DNA from: Aeromonas lusitana
Lineage (GTDB): Bacteria; Pseudomonadota; Gammaproteobacteria; Enterobacterales; Aeromonadaceae
Assembly: GCF_002812985.1 (NCBI RefSeq)
Contig: NZ_PGCP01000012.1
Span: 1 to 64,000, forward strand
Length of the DNA stretch: 64,000 nt
Direction: 5' to 3'
Position 1 is the first letter of the stretch, and every line of letters begins with the position of its first letter. The notes beneath the pieces were generated by a model. The model did not search any database. It saw only the letters and a program-made list of their open reading frames with translations, and was not told the DNA's origin. Below, piece by piece: positions 34,683 through 45,014 of the stretch. The position numbers and the translations under genes were made by a program.

Positions 34683-34922
34683 ATGGAACCCCAATGGGAA
34701 CAGCTCGACCTGACCCCCTGGCGCTGTCCCGAGCCCCTGATCCGGGTCAAACTCTGGTTGCGCGGTGCCCAGCCGGGTCAATCCCTGCGGATCCTGCTGG
34801 CCGACCCGGGTTCCAGGCAGGACATACCGGCCTGGCTGCGCCGTCAGGGCCATCAGGTGCTGTGCCTGCAGGAGTCAGAGACCTGCCTCTCGTTGCAACT
34901 CGTCGTTGGGACCTCATCATGA
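34683..34922 (+). CDS. TusA-family sulfurtransferase-like protein
   Basis: A 79-aa protein with the TusA/SirA fold signature: LTPWRCPEPLIRVKLWL, where the Cys and CPxP-like motif (here CPEP) carry the sulfur. The motif is slightly diverged, as in SirA-like paralogues that are not the main TusA. No strong Shine-Dalgarno. It lies 24 nt before perM, in line with the sirA-like/perM pairing of related bacteria. Confidence 0.85.
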   Translation: MEPQWEQLDLTPWRCPEPLIRVKLWLRGAQPGQSLRILLADPGSRQDIPAWLRRQGHQVLCLQESETCLSLQLVVGTSS

Positions 34923-34946
34923 TCCCGGTAATCTAAGGAAGCCTCC

Positions 34947-36017
34947 ATGTTAGAAGTCTTGAAGCGCTGGTATCAGACCCGTTTCTCCGATCCCGATGCG
35001 GTCACCCTGTTCCTGCTGCTGGTGTTCTGCTTCGCCGTGCTCTGGCTGTTTGGGGACATATTGGCGCCACTCCTTGTCGCGCTGGTGATGGCCTACCTGC
35101 TGGAGTGGCCGGTGAGCCGGCTGCAACGGGCCGGGCTCTCGCGCACCCTCTCCACCAGCCTGGTGGTCATGCTGTTTATCGCCGTGACCGTGATGGCCTT
35201 TCTGGGTCTCATTCCGACCCTGGTGAGCCAGGGCATCAACCTGGCCAAAGAGGCGCCCTCCATGCTGACCCATGCCCAGGACTATGTGCGCACCCTGCCG
35301 GAGAAGTACCCCGAGATCATCGACGTCAGCCTGGTCGAGACCATCATAGACAACATCCGTCAGCGCATCCTGGCGGGGGGCGAGCAGTTGGTGAGTGCTT
35401 CCCTGAGCTCTCTGGTCAACGTGGTCGCCATCCTGGTCTACGCCATCCTGGTGCCCCTGATGGTGTTCTTCATGCTCAAGGACAAGCAGGTGCTGATGGG
35501 GGGGCTGCGCCGCTTCCTGCCGCGCAACCGCACCCTGGTGAATCGGGTCTGGGTGGAGATGAACGATCAGATCATCAACTACATCCGCGGCAAGGTAATC
35601 GAGATCCTGATCGTCGGGGTGGCGACCTACATCCCCTTCGCCCTGATGGGGCTGCGCTACTCCGTGCTGCTGGCGGTGGCGGTCGGCTTCTCTGTGCTCA
35701 TTCCCTACATAGGGGCCGTGGCGGTGACAGTACCGGTAACCATGGTGGCCCTGTTCCAGTGGGGACTGACCCCGGACTTCGCCTGGCTGATGGTGGCCTA
35801 CCTGGTCATTCAGGGGCTGGACGGCAACCTGCTGGTGCCCTTACTGTTCTCGGAGGCGGTCAACCTGCACCCGGTGGCCATCATCATAGCCGTGCTGGTG
35901 TTTGGCGGTCTGTGGGGCTTTTGGGGCATCTTCTTCGCCATTCCCCTGGCGACCCTGGTCAAGGCGGTGATCAACGCCTGGCCGAAACGGGAAGAGCTGC
36001 CCCGCCCGGCGCCCTGA
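34947..36017 (+). CDS. perM: AI-2E family permease PerM
   Basis: A 356-aa inner-membrane protein with eight hydrophobic segments. Near the C-terminus VIQGLDGNLLVPLLFSEAVNLHPVAII is the PerM signature. It is homologous in fold to the gene at 12396 but clearly a different branch. AAGGAAG precedes the start. Substrate unknown. Confidence 0.92.
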   Translation: MLEVLKRWYQTRFSDPDAVTLFLLLVFCFAVLWLFGDILAPLLVALVMAYLLEWPVSRLQRAGLSRTLSTSLVVMLFIAVTVMAFLGLIPTLVSQGINLAKEAPSMLTHAQDYVRTLPEKYPEIIDVSLVETIIDNIRQRILAGGEQLVSASLSSLVNVVAILVYAILVPLMVFFMLKDKQVLMGGLRRFLPRNRTLVNRVWVEMNDQIINYIRGKVIEILIVGVATYIPFALMGLRYSVLLAVAVGFSVLIPYIGAVAVTVPVTMVALFQWGLTPDFAWLMVAYLVIQGLDGNLLVPLLFSEAVNLHPVAIIIAVLVFGGLWGFWGIFFAIPLATLVKAVINAWPKREELPRPAP

Positions 36018-36036
36018 TAAGCTCCCACCCTCTGGT

Positions 36037-36063
36037 AAAAAGAGAGGCATAGCCTCTCTTTTT
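36037..36063 (+). terminator. Terminator of perM
   Basis: AAAAAGAGAGGC / GCCTCTCTTTTT stem with loop ATA. Confidence 0.92.
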
Positions 36064-36290
36064 TATTTCAGACCTGGGTGACGGCCCGACCTCGCCTCAC
36101 TCCTGTCACCGCCATCGAGACGCACCGGCCATAAGATGAGTGTCAACAAGATCCCGTTTGGCCCGGATCCGGCGGCCAGACCGTCATCATTATGCTATCG
36201 ACTTGAATTTAAAATAAAAACAGGCTTCACTGATGGCGTTGTCTGTACTCTCTGCCGCCCGGCTCCTGCCCCGACTCAAAGGATATCTTA

Positions 36291-37094
36291 ATGCCCCGTG
36301 CCCTGCGCCACGCGCCTCTTGGCTGTCTGCTGACCCTGCTGCTCGCGGCACCCGCCCGGGCCGAGATCGATCTCGGCTCCCTCGATGTGTTCGCCCAGGA
36401 CAGCCCGACCAGCCCGGTACCCAAGGGACTGGTGCTGGGGGGCGCTGTCATCGCCGGCAATGCCCGCTATCAGGGCCAGGACGACACCGCCCTGGCCGTA
36501 CCGGGGTTCGTCTACTTCGGCGAACAGTTCATGTTCCTCGGGGACAGGGCCCGCTACTACTTCCACAAGGATGACAGCTTCGCCGCCTACGCCTATGGCC
36601 GGATGCGCTTTGGCAACCTGGATCCCGACGATGCCCCCGAGCTCGCCGGCATGGAGGAGCGCAAATGGGAGCTGGAGGGGGGCGTCGGCGCCAGCCTCAT
36701 CACCCCTTACGCCCTGCTCAGCACCCGCCTCAGCACGGACGTGACCGGGCGCAGCAACGGCCAGGAGCTGCTGCTGTGGGCTGACTTCCCCATCATTCGC
36801 GACAAGCTGCTCATCATGCCCGGCATGGGGATGATGATCCGCAGCAACAAGATGGCGAACTACTACTTCGGCGGCGTCTCGGGCAGCGAAGCCACCACCC
36901 TGCGCCCCGAGTGGGACACGGGGACCACCTTCTCCCCCATGGCCGCCCTCATCACCAGCTACCGCTTCAGCCCCCACTGGATCGGCATGTTTGCCGCCAA
37001 CTACGAGCTCTATGACAACGATGTGGAGAACAGCCCCATAGTTCAGCATCAGGGCGAGCTCTACGCCGGCTTCGGGATTGGCTATATCTGGTAG
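36291..37094 (+). CDS. MipA/OmpV family outer-membrane protein
   Basis: A 267-aa protein with a signal peptide ending PARA, then alternating beta-strand pattern and a terminal aromatic (GIGYIW), typical of an outer-membrane barrel. GLVLGGAVIAGNARYQGQDD and AGFGIGYIW match MipA/OmpV. MipA is a scaffold for murein hydrolases in E. coli, whereas OmpV proteins are porin-like; this sequence does not decide between them. Confidence 0.9.
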   Translation: MPRALRHAPLGCLLTLLLAAPARAEIDLGSLDVFAQDSPTSPVPKGLVLGGAVIAGNARYQGQDDTALAVPGFVYFGEQFMFLGDRARYYFHKDDSFAAYAYGRMRFGNLDPDDAPELAGMEERKWELEGGVGASLITPYALLSTRLSTDVTGRSNGQELLLWADFPIIRDKLLIMPGMGMMIRSNKMANYYFGGVSGSEATTLRPEWDTGTTFSPMAALITSYRFSPHWIGMFAANYELYDNDVENSPIVQHQGELYAGFGIGYIW

Positions 37095-37108
37095 CACACA
37101 TAATGCAG

Positions 37109-37145
37109 ACAACAAAAAGGGAGCCGAGGGCTCCCTTTTTGTTGT
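37109..37145. terminator. Bidirectional terminator after the MipA/OmpV gene
   Basis: ACAACAAAAAGGGAGCC / GGCTCCCTTTTTGTTGT, 17-bp perfect stem, loop GAG. Confidence 0.93.
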
Positions 37146-37177
37146 TCAACGCATGCGCTGTTCGCGACGGTTGGCCA

Positions 37178-37978
37178 TCACAAGGTGGCGAGAAACGCCG
37201 CCAGCGCCTGGTTGACGAACGCAGGGTTCTCCAGGGTCGAGATATGACCCGCCGCCGGGATCTCCTTGAAGGGACAGGCCAGCGTCTCGGCCATCAGGTA
37301 GCCTTCCAGCACGGGTCGCGCCTTGTCCTCGCAGCCGGTCATCACCAGGCTCGGCATGGTTATCTCTTCCAGCCACTCCATCCGATCCTCTCGGGTCACG
37401 AAGCTGCGACCCACCGCCACCAGGCTCGCCACCTTGTCCGCAGGCCAGGCGGCCAGGCTCGCCTTAAAGCCATCCATTAACGCTGCATCCGGCTGATGGG
37501 CGAAAAACAGCGGGGCCACCTGCTCTATGATGGGCGCGGGCAGGCTGCCGACCTGCTCGATGGCGGCCAGCATGGCGAGGTAGCGCTCGCAGGGGATCTG
37601 GGGCTCCCAGCCGACGAAGGTATCCATCAGCACCAGTCCCTTGAGGCGCGCCGGCGCCATCCTGGCCAACTCGACGCCCCACATGCCGCCGATGGAGAGG
37701 CCTACCAGCACGAACTCTTCGACACCGAGGGCATCGAGCAGGGCCAGATGGTCGCGAGCCAGGGTTGCCAGGGTGCAAGCGCCCGCTGGTACTGGGTCGG
37801 AATCCCCGTGGCCCCACAGATCCGGCACTATGCAGCGATATTGTCCCTTGAGGGCCTCGATTTGCGGCGCCCACATGGCGCTGTCCCACAGATAGCTGTG
37901 ACCAAACAACAGGACCGGGCCCTGGCCTTCGTCCAGATAGGCCAGTTGGCGGCCTGCTATCTCCATCAATTGTTTCAT
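37178..37978 (-). CDS. Alpha/beta-fold hydrolase
   Basis: A 266-aa cytosolic hydrolase. The nucleophile elbow is GLSIGG (Ser near residue 95), the oxyanion strand is LLFGHSYLWDS, and the C-terminal AAGHIS supplies the His. DLWGHGDSDP is typical of the esterase/lactonase group. AGGAGAA precedes the start. Substrate unknown. Transcribed alone toward a shared terminator. Confidence 0.9.
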   Translation of the reverse strand: MKQLMEIAGRQLAYLDEGQGPVLLFGHSYLWDSAMWAPQIEALKGQYRCIVPDLWGHGDSDPVPAGACTLATLARDHLALLDALGVEEFVLVGLSIGGMWGVELARMAPARLKGLVLMDTFVGWEPQIPCERYLAMLAAIEQVGSLPAPIIEQVAPLFFAHQPDAALMDGFKASLAAWPADKVASLVAVGRSFVTREDRMEWLEEITMPSLVMTGCEDKARPVLEGYLMAETLACPFKEIPAAGHISTLENPAFVNQALAAFLATL

Positions 37979-38140
37979 GTTTTCTCCTGTTGCCGGCAAA
38001 GGGGCGGCAGTGTAGCACGCTCGCCCCGGGCCTCGCCTCCCCCGTCGGGTATGAGTCTGTTCCAATCACTGCCAAGCGCTCGGCGCCAGCTTCGCCCTTG
38101 CGGGTACGACCATCACAGCCAGGCCTGCACGCCAGACAAC

Positions 38141-38168
38141 AAAAAGCCGGTCTTTCGACCGGCAAAAA
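38141..38168 (-). terminator. Terminator of the mal operon
   Basis: GCCGGTC / GACCGGC with loop GAAA on the minus strand, followed by TTTTT. It lies 30 nt past the malK stop. Confidence 0.9.
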
Positions 38169-38199
38169 GGCATTGAATATAACGGAAACCGCGGCGCCA

Positions 38200-39336
<1,137 letters not shown>

Positions 39337-39370
39337 GACGAGCTCCGCTCTTGAATCTTTGCAAATCGTG

Positions 39371-39400
39371 ATGGCGGGGGGAGATGCCTCCCCCGGCCAT
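39371..39400 (-). promoter_or_regulatory. Stem-loop between malG and malK
   Basis: ATGGC...GCCAT outer arms and GGGGGAG / CTCCCCC inner arms, loop ATGC. No U-run. Likely an mRNA-stability element. Confidence 0.65.
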
Positions 39401-39405
39401 GAACA

Positions 39406-40296
39406 TTAACCTTTCACGCCACCGGCAGTGAGACCACCTACCAACCAGCGCTGTGCCAGCAGGAACACCACTGTGATCGGCAGACCAGAGAGCACTGCTG
39501 CTGCTGCGAAGTCACCCCACAGATAGTTCTGCGGATAGAGGTATTGCTGGGCACCAACCGCCAGGGTCAGGTTGTTCACATCCTGCAGCAGGATGGAGGC
39601 CACGGGCACCTCGGTGATGGAGCCGATGAAGGCCAGGATGAACACCACCGCCAGGATGGGCACCGACAGGGGCAGCAGGATCAGGCGGAATGCCTGCCAG
39701 GGAGTCGCGCCGTCGATGGCCGCCGCCTCTTCCAGGGAGGAGTCGATGGTCTCGAAGTAGCCCTTGATGGTCCACACATGCAGGGCGATGCCACCCATGT
39801 AGGCCAGGATCAGGCCGCCGTGGGTGTTCAGACCCAGCCAGGGAATGTAGTCACCTATCTTGTTGAACAAGGCATAGATGGCCACCAGTGCCAGCACCGC
39901 CGGGAACATCTGGAAGATCAGCATCCCCTGCAAGATGGTCTGCTTGCCACGAAAACGCAGGCGGGCAAACGCATAGGCACAGGTGGTGGAGAGCACAACT
40001 ATCATCAGGGCGGTGATCCCTGCGATCTTGATGGAGTTCCACAGCCAGGTCAGCACCGGGAACGGCGGTGGCGTTATGCTGCCATCGGCGTTGGTGATGG
40101 ACATGCCAAGGGCCAGCTTCCAGTGATCCAGGGTCGGATTGGTGGGGATGATCTCCCCCACCGAGAAGTTGCCGTTACGAAACGAGATGGCGATGACCAT
40201 GATCACCGGGAAGATGATCAGCGCCAGGAAGCCCCACATGACCAGGTGGGTTGCCCACACCCGGTATTTGACTGATTTGGGTTGTACGATAGCCAT
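39406..40296 (-). CDS. malG: Maltose ABC transporter permease MalG
   Basis: A 296-aa permease with six membrane helices, the same size as E. coli MalG. The EAA loop is [25 protein letters not shown] (about residues 188-212). The last residues [12 protein letters not shown] match MalG. It pairs with MalF, 12 nt apart. Confidence 0.97.
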   Translation of the reverse strand: MAIVQPKSVKYRVWATHLVMWGFLALIIFPVIMVIAISFRNGNFSVGEIIPTNPTLDHWKLALGMSITNADGSITPPPFPVLTWLWNSIKIAGITALMIVVLSTTCAYAFARLRFRGKQTILQGMLIFQMFPAVLALVAIYALFNKIGDYIPWLGLNTHGGLILAYMGGIALHVWTIKGYFETIDSSLEEAAAIDGATPWQAFRLILLPLSVPILAVVFILAFIGSITEVPVASILLQDVNNLTLAVGAQQYLYPQNYLWGDFAAAAVLSGLPITVVFLLAQRWLVGGLTAGGVKG

Positions 40297-40308
40297 TTTA
40301 GAGCCTCC

Positions 40309-41958
40309 TTACAGCTTGTCCGCTTTGGACAATTTCAGGTTGAGCAGTGCGAGCGCGCCGACGATCAGGAAGATGGCGGTGGCGATGGCACTGGCCAGAC
40401 CGTAGTCCTGACCACCCGAGCCCTGGAACGCGATCCGGTAGGTGTAGTTCACCAGCAGATCCGTGGTCCCGGCCGGGGTACTGGCCCCTATGATGTCCGG
40501 CGCCCCGTTCGTCAACAACTGGATAAGCACGAAGTTGTTGAAGTTGAAGGCAAAGGATGCGATCAGCAGCGGTGTGAGCGGCTTCATCAACAGCGGTACA
40601 GTGATCTTGAAGAAGTTCTGCACCGGACCCGCACCGTCCATGGCGGACGCCTCGTAGAGATCTTCCGGAATCGCCTTGAGCAGGCCCATGCAGAGGATCA
40701 TCATGTAGGGGTAGCCGAGCCAGGTGTTGACGATGAGGATCATCACCTTGGCCAGGAAGGGGGTGGTGTACCAGTCCGGCTTGATGCCAAACGCCGCTTC
40801 CAGGAACAGGTTGATCTCACCGAAGTTCTGGTTGAACAAGCCCTTGAACACCAGGATGGAGATGAACGCCGGTATGGCATAGGGCAGGATCAGCATGACC
40901 CGGTAGAAACCACGGCCCTTGAGCTGCTCCCACTGCACCAGGCAGGCCATCACCATGCCGATGGCCAGGGTGAAGGCTACCGAACAGGCGGAGAAGATCA
41001 CGGTCCAGACGAAGATCTGCATGAAGGGACCCTGGATACCCGGGTCAGTCATGATGCGGGCAAAGTTCTTCCAGCCCACACTCACCACGAAACCGGGGGA
41101 GATCCCCTTGCCGACAAACTGGCCGTCCGCGTCTATGTACTGATAGAAACCGGTGTCCGGGTTTGGCAGCATCAGCTCGCCGCTCTGGTTGTCACGCAGC
41201 AGGTTGCTGTCCTTGATCATGACCCCGGATTTGAGCACGGCGCCGTCCACCAACTGGGTGTAGAGCGGTTTTTGCGCCGCGAACTTGCGCAGGCTGCTCA
41301 TGGTTAGATGGACACTGCCGTCCGGCAACACCAGATCTAGAGCATTGAGATGATTGCGATGATCGACGATGGCGCGGATGGGCGCCGCCTGGTCGGTGGC
41401 TTCCCCGTTCAGGGGTTGCAGCTGAACGACAACAGGTTCATTCGATGCGCTACCTTCGCGAACGGCCAGGGTACGCGCCTTGTTGTTCTGCAGATGAAGA
41501 GGCTGGCTGATGAAGGATTGGTCATCCTGCTGCAACAGCAACTGGTACTGACCCTTGTCCCCACCCAGCAGGGTGAAGTCGAATTCGCCCCCCGCCACCT
41601 TGTAGATCTTTTTCAGATGGAAATTGCGCGCCTGCTCGAGAGAGAGCAAGTTGGCACCCGAATAGTTGGTGAAGGCGATGCCGATCGTGTAGGCAAGTGG
41701 GAAGATGATGAACACCACCATGCCTGCCACACCGGGGAAGATATAACGATGGGCATAGGTCTTCTTGTTCATGAAGACATACAGACCGACGGAGACCACC
41801 ACCAGATCCAGCAGAGCAAATACCCACTCACCGCTGGCATACATCATCACGGCCGCATAACCGTTCAGGATGGCTACCAAGGCAGCGATGGTCCACTTAA
41901 GCCAGGAGTGCTTACTCTTCGGACCGGCATAGGATTCAATAGAAGGTACTACTTCCAT
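40309..41958 (-). CDS. malF: Maltose ABC transporter permease MalF
   Basis: A 549-aa permease, about 35 residues longer than E. coli MalF. It has three N-terminal helices, the large periplasmic P2 loop (about residues 95-300) that contacts MalE, and five further helices. The EAA loop is EDLYEASAMDGAGPVQNFFKITVP. The C-terminal RIAFQGSGGQDYGLASAIATAIF is typical. It binds maltose during transport with MalG. Confidence 0.97.
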   Translation of the reverse strand: MEVVPSIESYAGPKSKHSWLKWTIAALVAILNGYAAVMMYASGEWVFALLDLVVVSVGLYVFMNKKTYAHRYIFPGVAGMVVFIIFPLAYTIGIAFTNYSGANLLSLEQARNFHLKKIYKVAGGEFDFTLLGGDKGQYQLLLQQDDQSFISQPLHLQNNKARTLAVREGSASNEPVVVQLQPLNGEATDQAAPIRAIVDHRNHLNALDLVLPDGSVHLTMSSLRKFAAQKPLYTQLVDGAVLKSGVMIKDSNLLRDNQSGELMLPNPDTGFYQYIDADGQFVGKGISPGFVVSVGWKNFARIMTDPGIQGPFMQIFVWTVIFSACSVAFTLAIGMVMACLVQWEQLKGRGFYRVMLILPYAIPAFISILVFKGLFNQNFGEINLFLEAAFGIKPDWYTTPFLAKVMILIVNTWLGYPYMMILCMGLLKAIPEDLYEASAMDGAGPVQNFFKITVPLLMKPLTPLLIASFAFNFNNFVLIQLLTNGAPDIIGASTPAGTTDLLVNYTYRIAFQGSGGQDYGLASAIATAIFLIVGALALLNLKLSKADKL

Positions 41959-41999
41959 GCCAATTAACCTTTATAACGCCAAGAGAGATTTGAGAGAGT

Positions 42000-42019
42000 G
42001 GGAGGCCCGCAGGCCTCCC
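42000..42019 (-). promoter_or_regulatory. Stem-loop between malE and malF
   Basis: GGGAGGCC-CGCA-GGCCTCCC, an 8-bp perfect stem 14 nt after the malE stop. No U-run. It is in the place of the well-known malE-malF REP hairpin of E. coli that protects malE mRNA. Confidence 0.7.
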
Positions 42020-42032
42020 GGGTAGTGCGTGC

Positions 42033-43214
42033 TTACTGAACGATACGCTTGGCAGCGGTATCCAGGGCTTCGTCAACGCTTTGACGGCCAGAGGTGACGT
42101 TCTTGAGGGCTGTTTCGAAGGAAGACCAGAAACGGCTCATCTCAGGCACGGACGGCATCGGCTCGCCGTTCTGGGCGTTCTGCATGGTGGCCTTGATGTT
42201 CGCATCGGACTCCAGGGTCTTCTGGAAGGTCTTCAGTGCCACGGCGCCCAGCGGTTTGTCGGCGTTTACCGGAGCCAGACCGGCGTCGGTCAGCAGGTAG
42301 TTTTCCAGGAACTCGATGGCCAGGTCCTTGTTCGGGCTGGCGGCGTTGATGGTCGCACCCAGCACGCCGACGAAGGCCTTGGCAGGCTTGCCATTCAGGG
42401 TCGGCAGCGGCGCTACGCCGTACTTGATGCCGCTCTTGTCCAGGTTGCTCCAGGCCCAGGGACCGTTGATCATCATGGCCACTTCGCCCTTGTTGAACTT
42501 GGCATCCATGACACCGTAGTCGATGCCCTTCTCCAGGTGACCAGACTTGATCATCTCGGAGATGTAGCCAACACCGGCCTTGGCACCTGCGTTGTTCACG
42601 CCTGTGTCTTTCACATCATAACCGGTGGCGGTTTTCTTGAAGGCGTAGCCACCGTTGGCAGCCACCAGCGGGTAGCTGAAGTAGGGGGTGTCATAGGCCC
42701 ACATGATGGCGCGCTTGCCATTTTTCTTCAGATCTTCGTCGATCTTGGCGATCTCTTCGAAGGTCTTCGGCGGGTTGGGCAACAGATCCTTGTTGTAAAT
42801 CAGGCTGACGGCTTCGACGGCAACAGGGTAGCCGTAGGTCTTGCCATCGACTGTCATGGCATCCCAGGCGAACTGTTCGAACTTGGCCTTGGTGGCCGCG
42901 TTCGGCGTCACCGGCACCAGCAGACCGGCCTTGACCCACTCACCGTAACGGTCGTGAGCCCAGAAGAAGATGTCCGGACCGTTGCCGGTAGCAGCGGCTT
43001 GCTGGAATTTCACCTCAACCTGATCCGGGTGAGCGACGGTGACCTTGATGCCGGTCTCGGCTTCAAACTTCTTGCCTACTTCGGCCAGGCCGTTGTAGCC
43101 CTTGTCACCGTTGATCCAGATAGTCAGTTGACCTTCGTCAATCGCAGCAGTGGCTGAGCAAGCCACGCCCAGAGTAGCCAGACCGATCAGGGATGACAGC
43201 AATTTCTTTTTCAT
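42033..43214 (-). CDS. malE: Maltose/maltodextrin-binding protein MalE
   Basis: A 393-aa periplasmic binding protein, close to E. coli MalE in length. Signal peptide [20 protein letters not shown], cleavage after ATA. Mature protein starts [28 protein letters not shown] and contains [23 protein letters not shown] and [24 protein letters not shown]. First gene of malEFGK; its upstream region is rich in palindromes. Confidence 0.98.
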   Translation of the reverse strand: MKKKLLSSLIGLATLGVACSATAAIDEGQLTIWINGDKGYNGLAEVGKKFEAETGIKVTVAHPDQVEVKFQQAAATGNGPDIFFWAHDRYGEWVKAGLLVPVTPNAATKAKFEQFAWDAMTVDGKTYGYPVAVEAVSLIYNKDLLPNPPKTFEEIAKIDEDLKKNGKRAIMWAYDTPYFSYPLVAANGGYAFKKTATGYDVKDTGVNNAGAKAGVGYISEMIKSGHLEKGIDYGVMDAKFNKGEVAMMINGPWAWSNLDKSGIKYGVAPLPTLNGKPAKAFVGVLGATINAASPNKDLAIEFLENYLLTDAGLAPVNADKPLGAVALKTFQKTLESDANIKATMQNAQNGEPMPSVPEMSRFWSSFETALKNVTSGRQSVDEALDTAAKRIVQ

Positions 43215-43550
43215 GAGCCTTTCCTTGTATGAGTTCCGCGCTGTAAGAGCATTGTGTGCAGATGAATATTATCTCAAGCGCTCAATGCCTCACATGACAC
43301 GCATCGCATTTTTGAAATGCAATTACGTATTTTCTTCCAGAAAGTTCTGAAAACATTTTCTTATTTCCGGAAATAAAGGGGGTTTATTCGCTAATTCTCG
43401 GCACCAACGGGAAATTTAATTACCAAATGGTAATAAATTTACACCAATGAAAGGGGTTTCACCTCATTGAAAACCCTTTCACACCCATTATTTTGTTTAA
43501 TGTGTTAACAAAATACCGAGCCGATTTCGAAGCGCGCCAACCCCTTAAAT
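43215..43550. promoter_or_regulatory. malE control region with four symmetrical elements
   Basis: An A+T-rich 330-bp gap. It holds TTATTTCCGGAAATAA (43361-43376, perfect 16-bp palindrome), GAAAGGGGTTTC-N8-GAAAACCCTTTC (43449-43480, 11 of 12 arm pairs), ATTACC-AAAT-GGTAAT within longer AT-rich arms (43412-43440), and CAGAA-AG-TTCTG (43338-43349). I do not see a clean MalT box (GGGGATGAGG or complement). The regulator is not in the window. Confidence 0.55.
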
Positions 43551-43584
43551 AAAAAGACACCACAGCGGGCTGTGGTGTCTTTTT
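43551..43584. terminator. Terminator of yejK
   Basis: AAAAAGACACCACAG / CTGTGGTGTCTTTTT, 15-bp perfect stem, loop CGGG. Confidence 0.93.
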
Positions 43585-43608
43585 GCGGAAAATGAAGCCT
43601 GGATCACA

Positions 43609-44670
43609 TTATGACTGGCGCAGCAGCTGATCCTTGAGATTCGGCGGTACCCCGCGGATGGTCAGGGTATCGGTTTGCGGATCGTAAAAGATGCGGCTGT
43701 TCAACAGCTTCTGCTCAAAGCTCAGGGTCAGACCGCCACCTGAGCCGACAAACTTGGTCAGGCCGCGCAGGGTGGATCTGTCCGCCGGGAAGCGCTCTTC
43801 GAGCTCATATTTCTGGCCGATGAAGCTGTAGAAATCGAGGTCTCCCTCTCCCGCTTCTTTTGCAGAGAGTTCAGCGGAGAGCTCCTTTATCTCAATTTCC
43901 TCGCCGGCGCTGGCCTGCTCGGTGCAGTATTTGAAGACCTGCTTCTTGTAGTCATTGCGCTCGGCGGGGTCGAGCTCACGGCTATCGCAGTAATCATCCA
44001 CCGCCTGCAGCAGGCCTTTATTCTGGATCTTGGCATCCATGCCCTCGCGGGCCCCCAGATAATCCATGAAGAAGTCCCCCAGCTTGCGGCCGACGCGCCC
44101 CTTGCTGAAGGTGATATAACGGCGGGATTCCGGCTGGGTTTTCCACTCGGTCAGATCGATGCGGGCCACCAGATTGAGTTTGCCGATATCCAGATACTGG
44201 ATATGGCGCAGCTCCAGCGCCTCGCTGACGGTGACGCTCTCCTTGCCCTCCAGCAGGGCAATCAACAGATAATCGACGCCGACATAGTTGTACTTGGCAA
44301 ACAGCAGCACCCCCTGCTCGTCCAGGGCGTGCTCCACCAGATTCTTGACCAGCAGCTGGGTCATGTTCACCGAGAAGGGGACGAATTCGGCCTGCTCGCC
44401 GAGCAGCTGTTCGAGGGCGATGCGAAACGCAGGAGACGGCTGCTTGGGGGCTTCTTCGCCGTCGGCCAGTTCGGCCACGGCCGCTTCGGGGTCGGCGAAG
44501 AAGCCAAAGCCCTTGCCACCCTTGCCGTTATAGATCCGATGCAGTTCTGCCATCAGCCCTTGCACCGCCTCGTCTGCGGGCAGGGTCTGGCTGCGGGTGT
44601 CGGCGTGGGGTTGACCGTCGTTGCCAGGGCGCAGGGAGTGAAGAATGATCTTGTCGATATCGAGACTCAT
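43609..44670 (-). CDS. yejK: Nucleoid-associated protein YejK (NdpA)
   Basis: A 353-aa DNA-associated protein of the NdpA/YejK family. It starts MSLDIDKIILHSL as the family does, with an acidic linker (about residues 55-70), FFMDYLGAREGMDAK and, near the C-terminus, RGLTKFVGSGGGLTLSFEQKLL. Divergent from yejL with a gap of 73 bp, as in E. coli. The start is fixed by homology. Confidence 0.95.
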   Translation of the reverse strand: MSLDIDKIILHSLRPGNDGQPHADTRSQTLPADEAVQGLMAELHRIYNGKGGKGFGFFADPEAAVAELADGEEAPKQPSPAFRIALEQLLGEQAEFVPFSVNMTQLLVKNLVEHALDEQGVLLFAKYNYVGVDYLLIALLEGKESVTVSEALELRHIQYLDIGKLNLVARIDLTEWKTQPESRRYITFSKGRVGRKLGDFFMDYLGAREGMDAKIQNKGLLQAVDDYCDSRELDPAERNDYKKQVFKYCTEQASAGEEIEIKELSAELSAKEAGEGDLDFYSFIGQKYELEERFPADRSTLRGLTKFVGSGGGLTLSFEQKLLNSRIFYDPQTDTLTIRGVPPNLKDQLLRQS

Positions 44671-44743
44671 GTCACAAAGCCATAGTGTTAGCCGAAAGGG
44701 TGAAGTATTATAAGGCGCTTTGAACCGAGATGAACTGAAGATT

Positions 44744-44971
44744 ATGCCCATCGTATCAAAGTACAATAACGAACAGTTTGACGCCCTGATGAACGACCTG
44801 ATCACCGCCCTGGAGAAACACAAGGCGCCGGTGGATCTCAGTCTGATGGTGCTTGGCAACCTGACCACCAATATCATCAATGGCATGGCTCCGGCCCAGC
44901 GTCAGGCGATCACCGAGAAGTACATTCAGGCTCTCACCGCCTCGGTCGATCATGGGCGCGATGCTCACTGA
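44744..44971 (+). CDS. yejL: YejL / DUF1414 family protein
   Basis: A 75-aa protein, the same length as E. coli Yej[25 protein letters not shown] is the diagnostic core. Function unknown. It precedes yejM by 43 nt, in the conserved yejL-yejM order. A TTG at 44720 extends the frame but is not supported by the family. Confidence 0.95.
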   Translation: MPIVSKYNNEQFDALMNDLITALEKHKAPVDLSLMVLGNLTTNIINGMAPAQRQAITEKYIQALTASVDHGRDAH

Positions 44972-45014
44972 GTTTCTTCGTATTCTTTGATATTTTTCAA
45001 GCAGATGGATCACT

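Noticed and set aside
43215-43550. MalT boxes upstream of malE
   Set aside because: I found only a CCTCAT half match inside a palindrome, not a GGGGA(T/G)GAGG pair.
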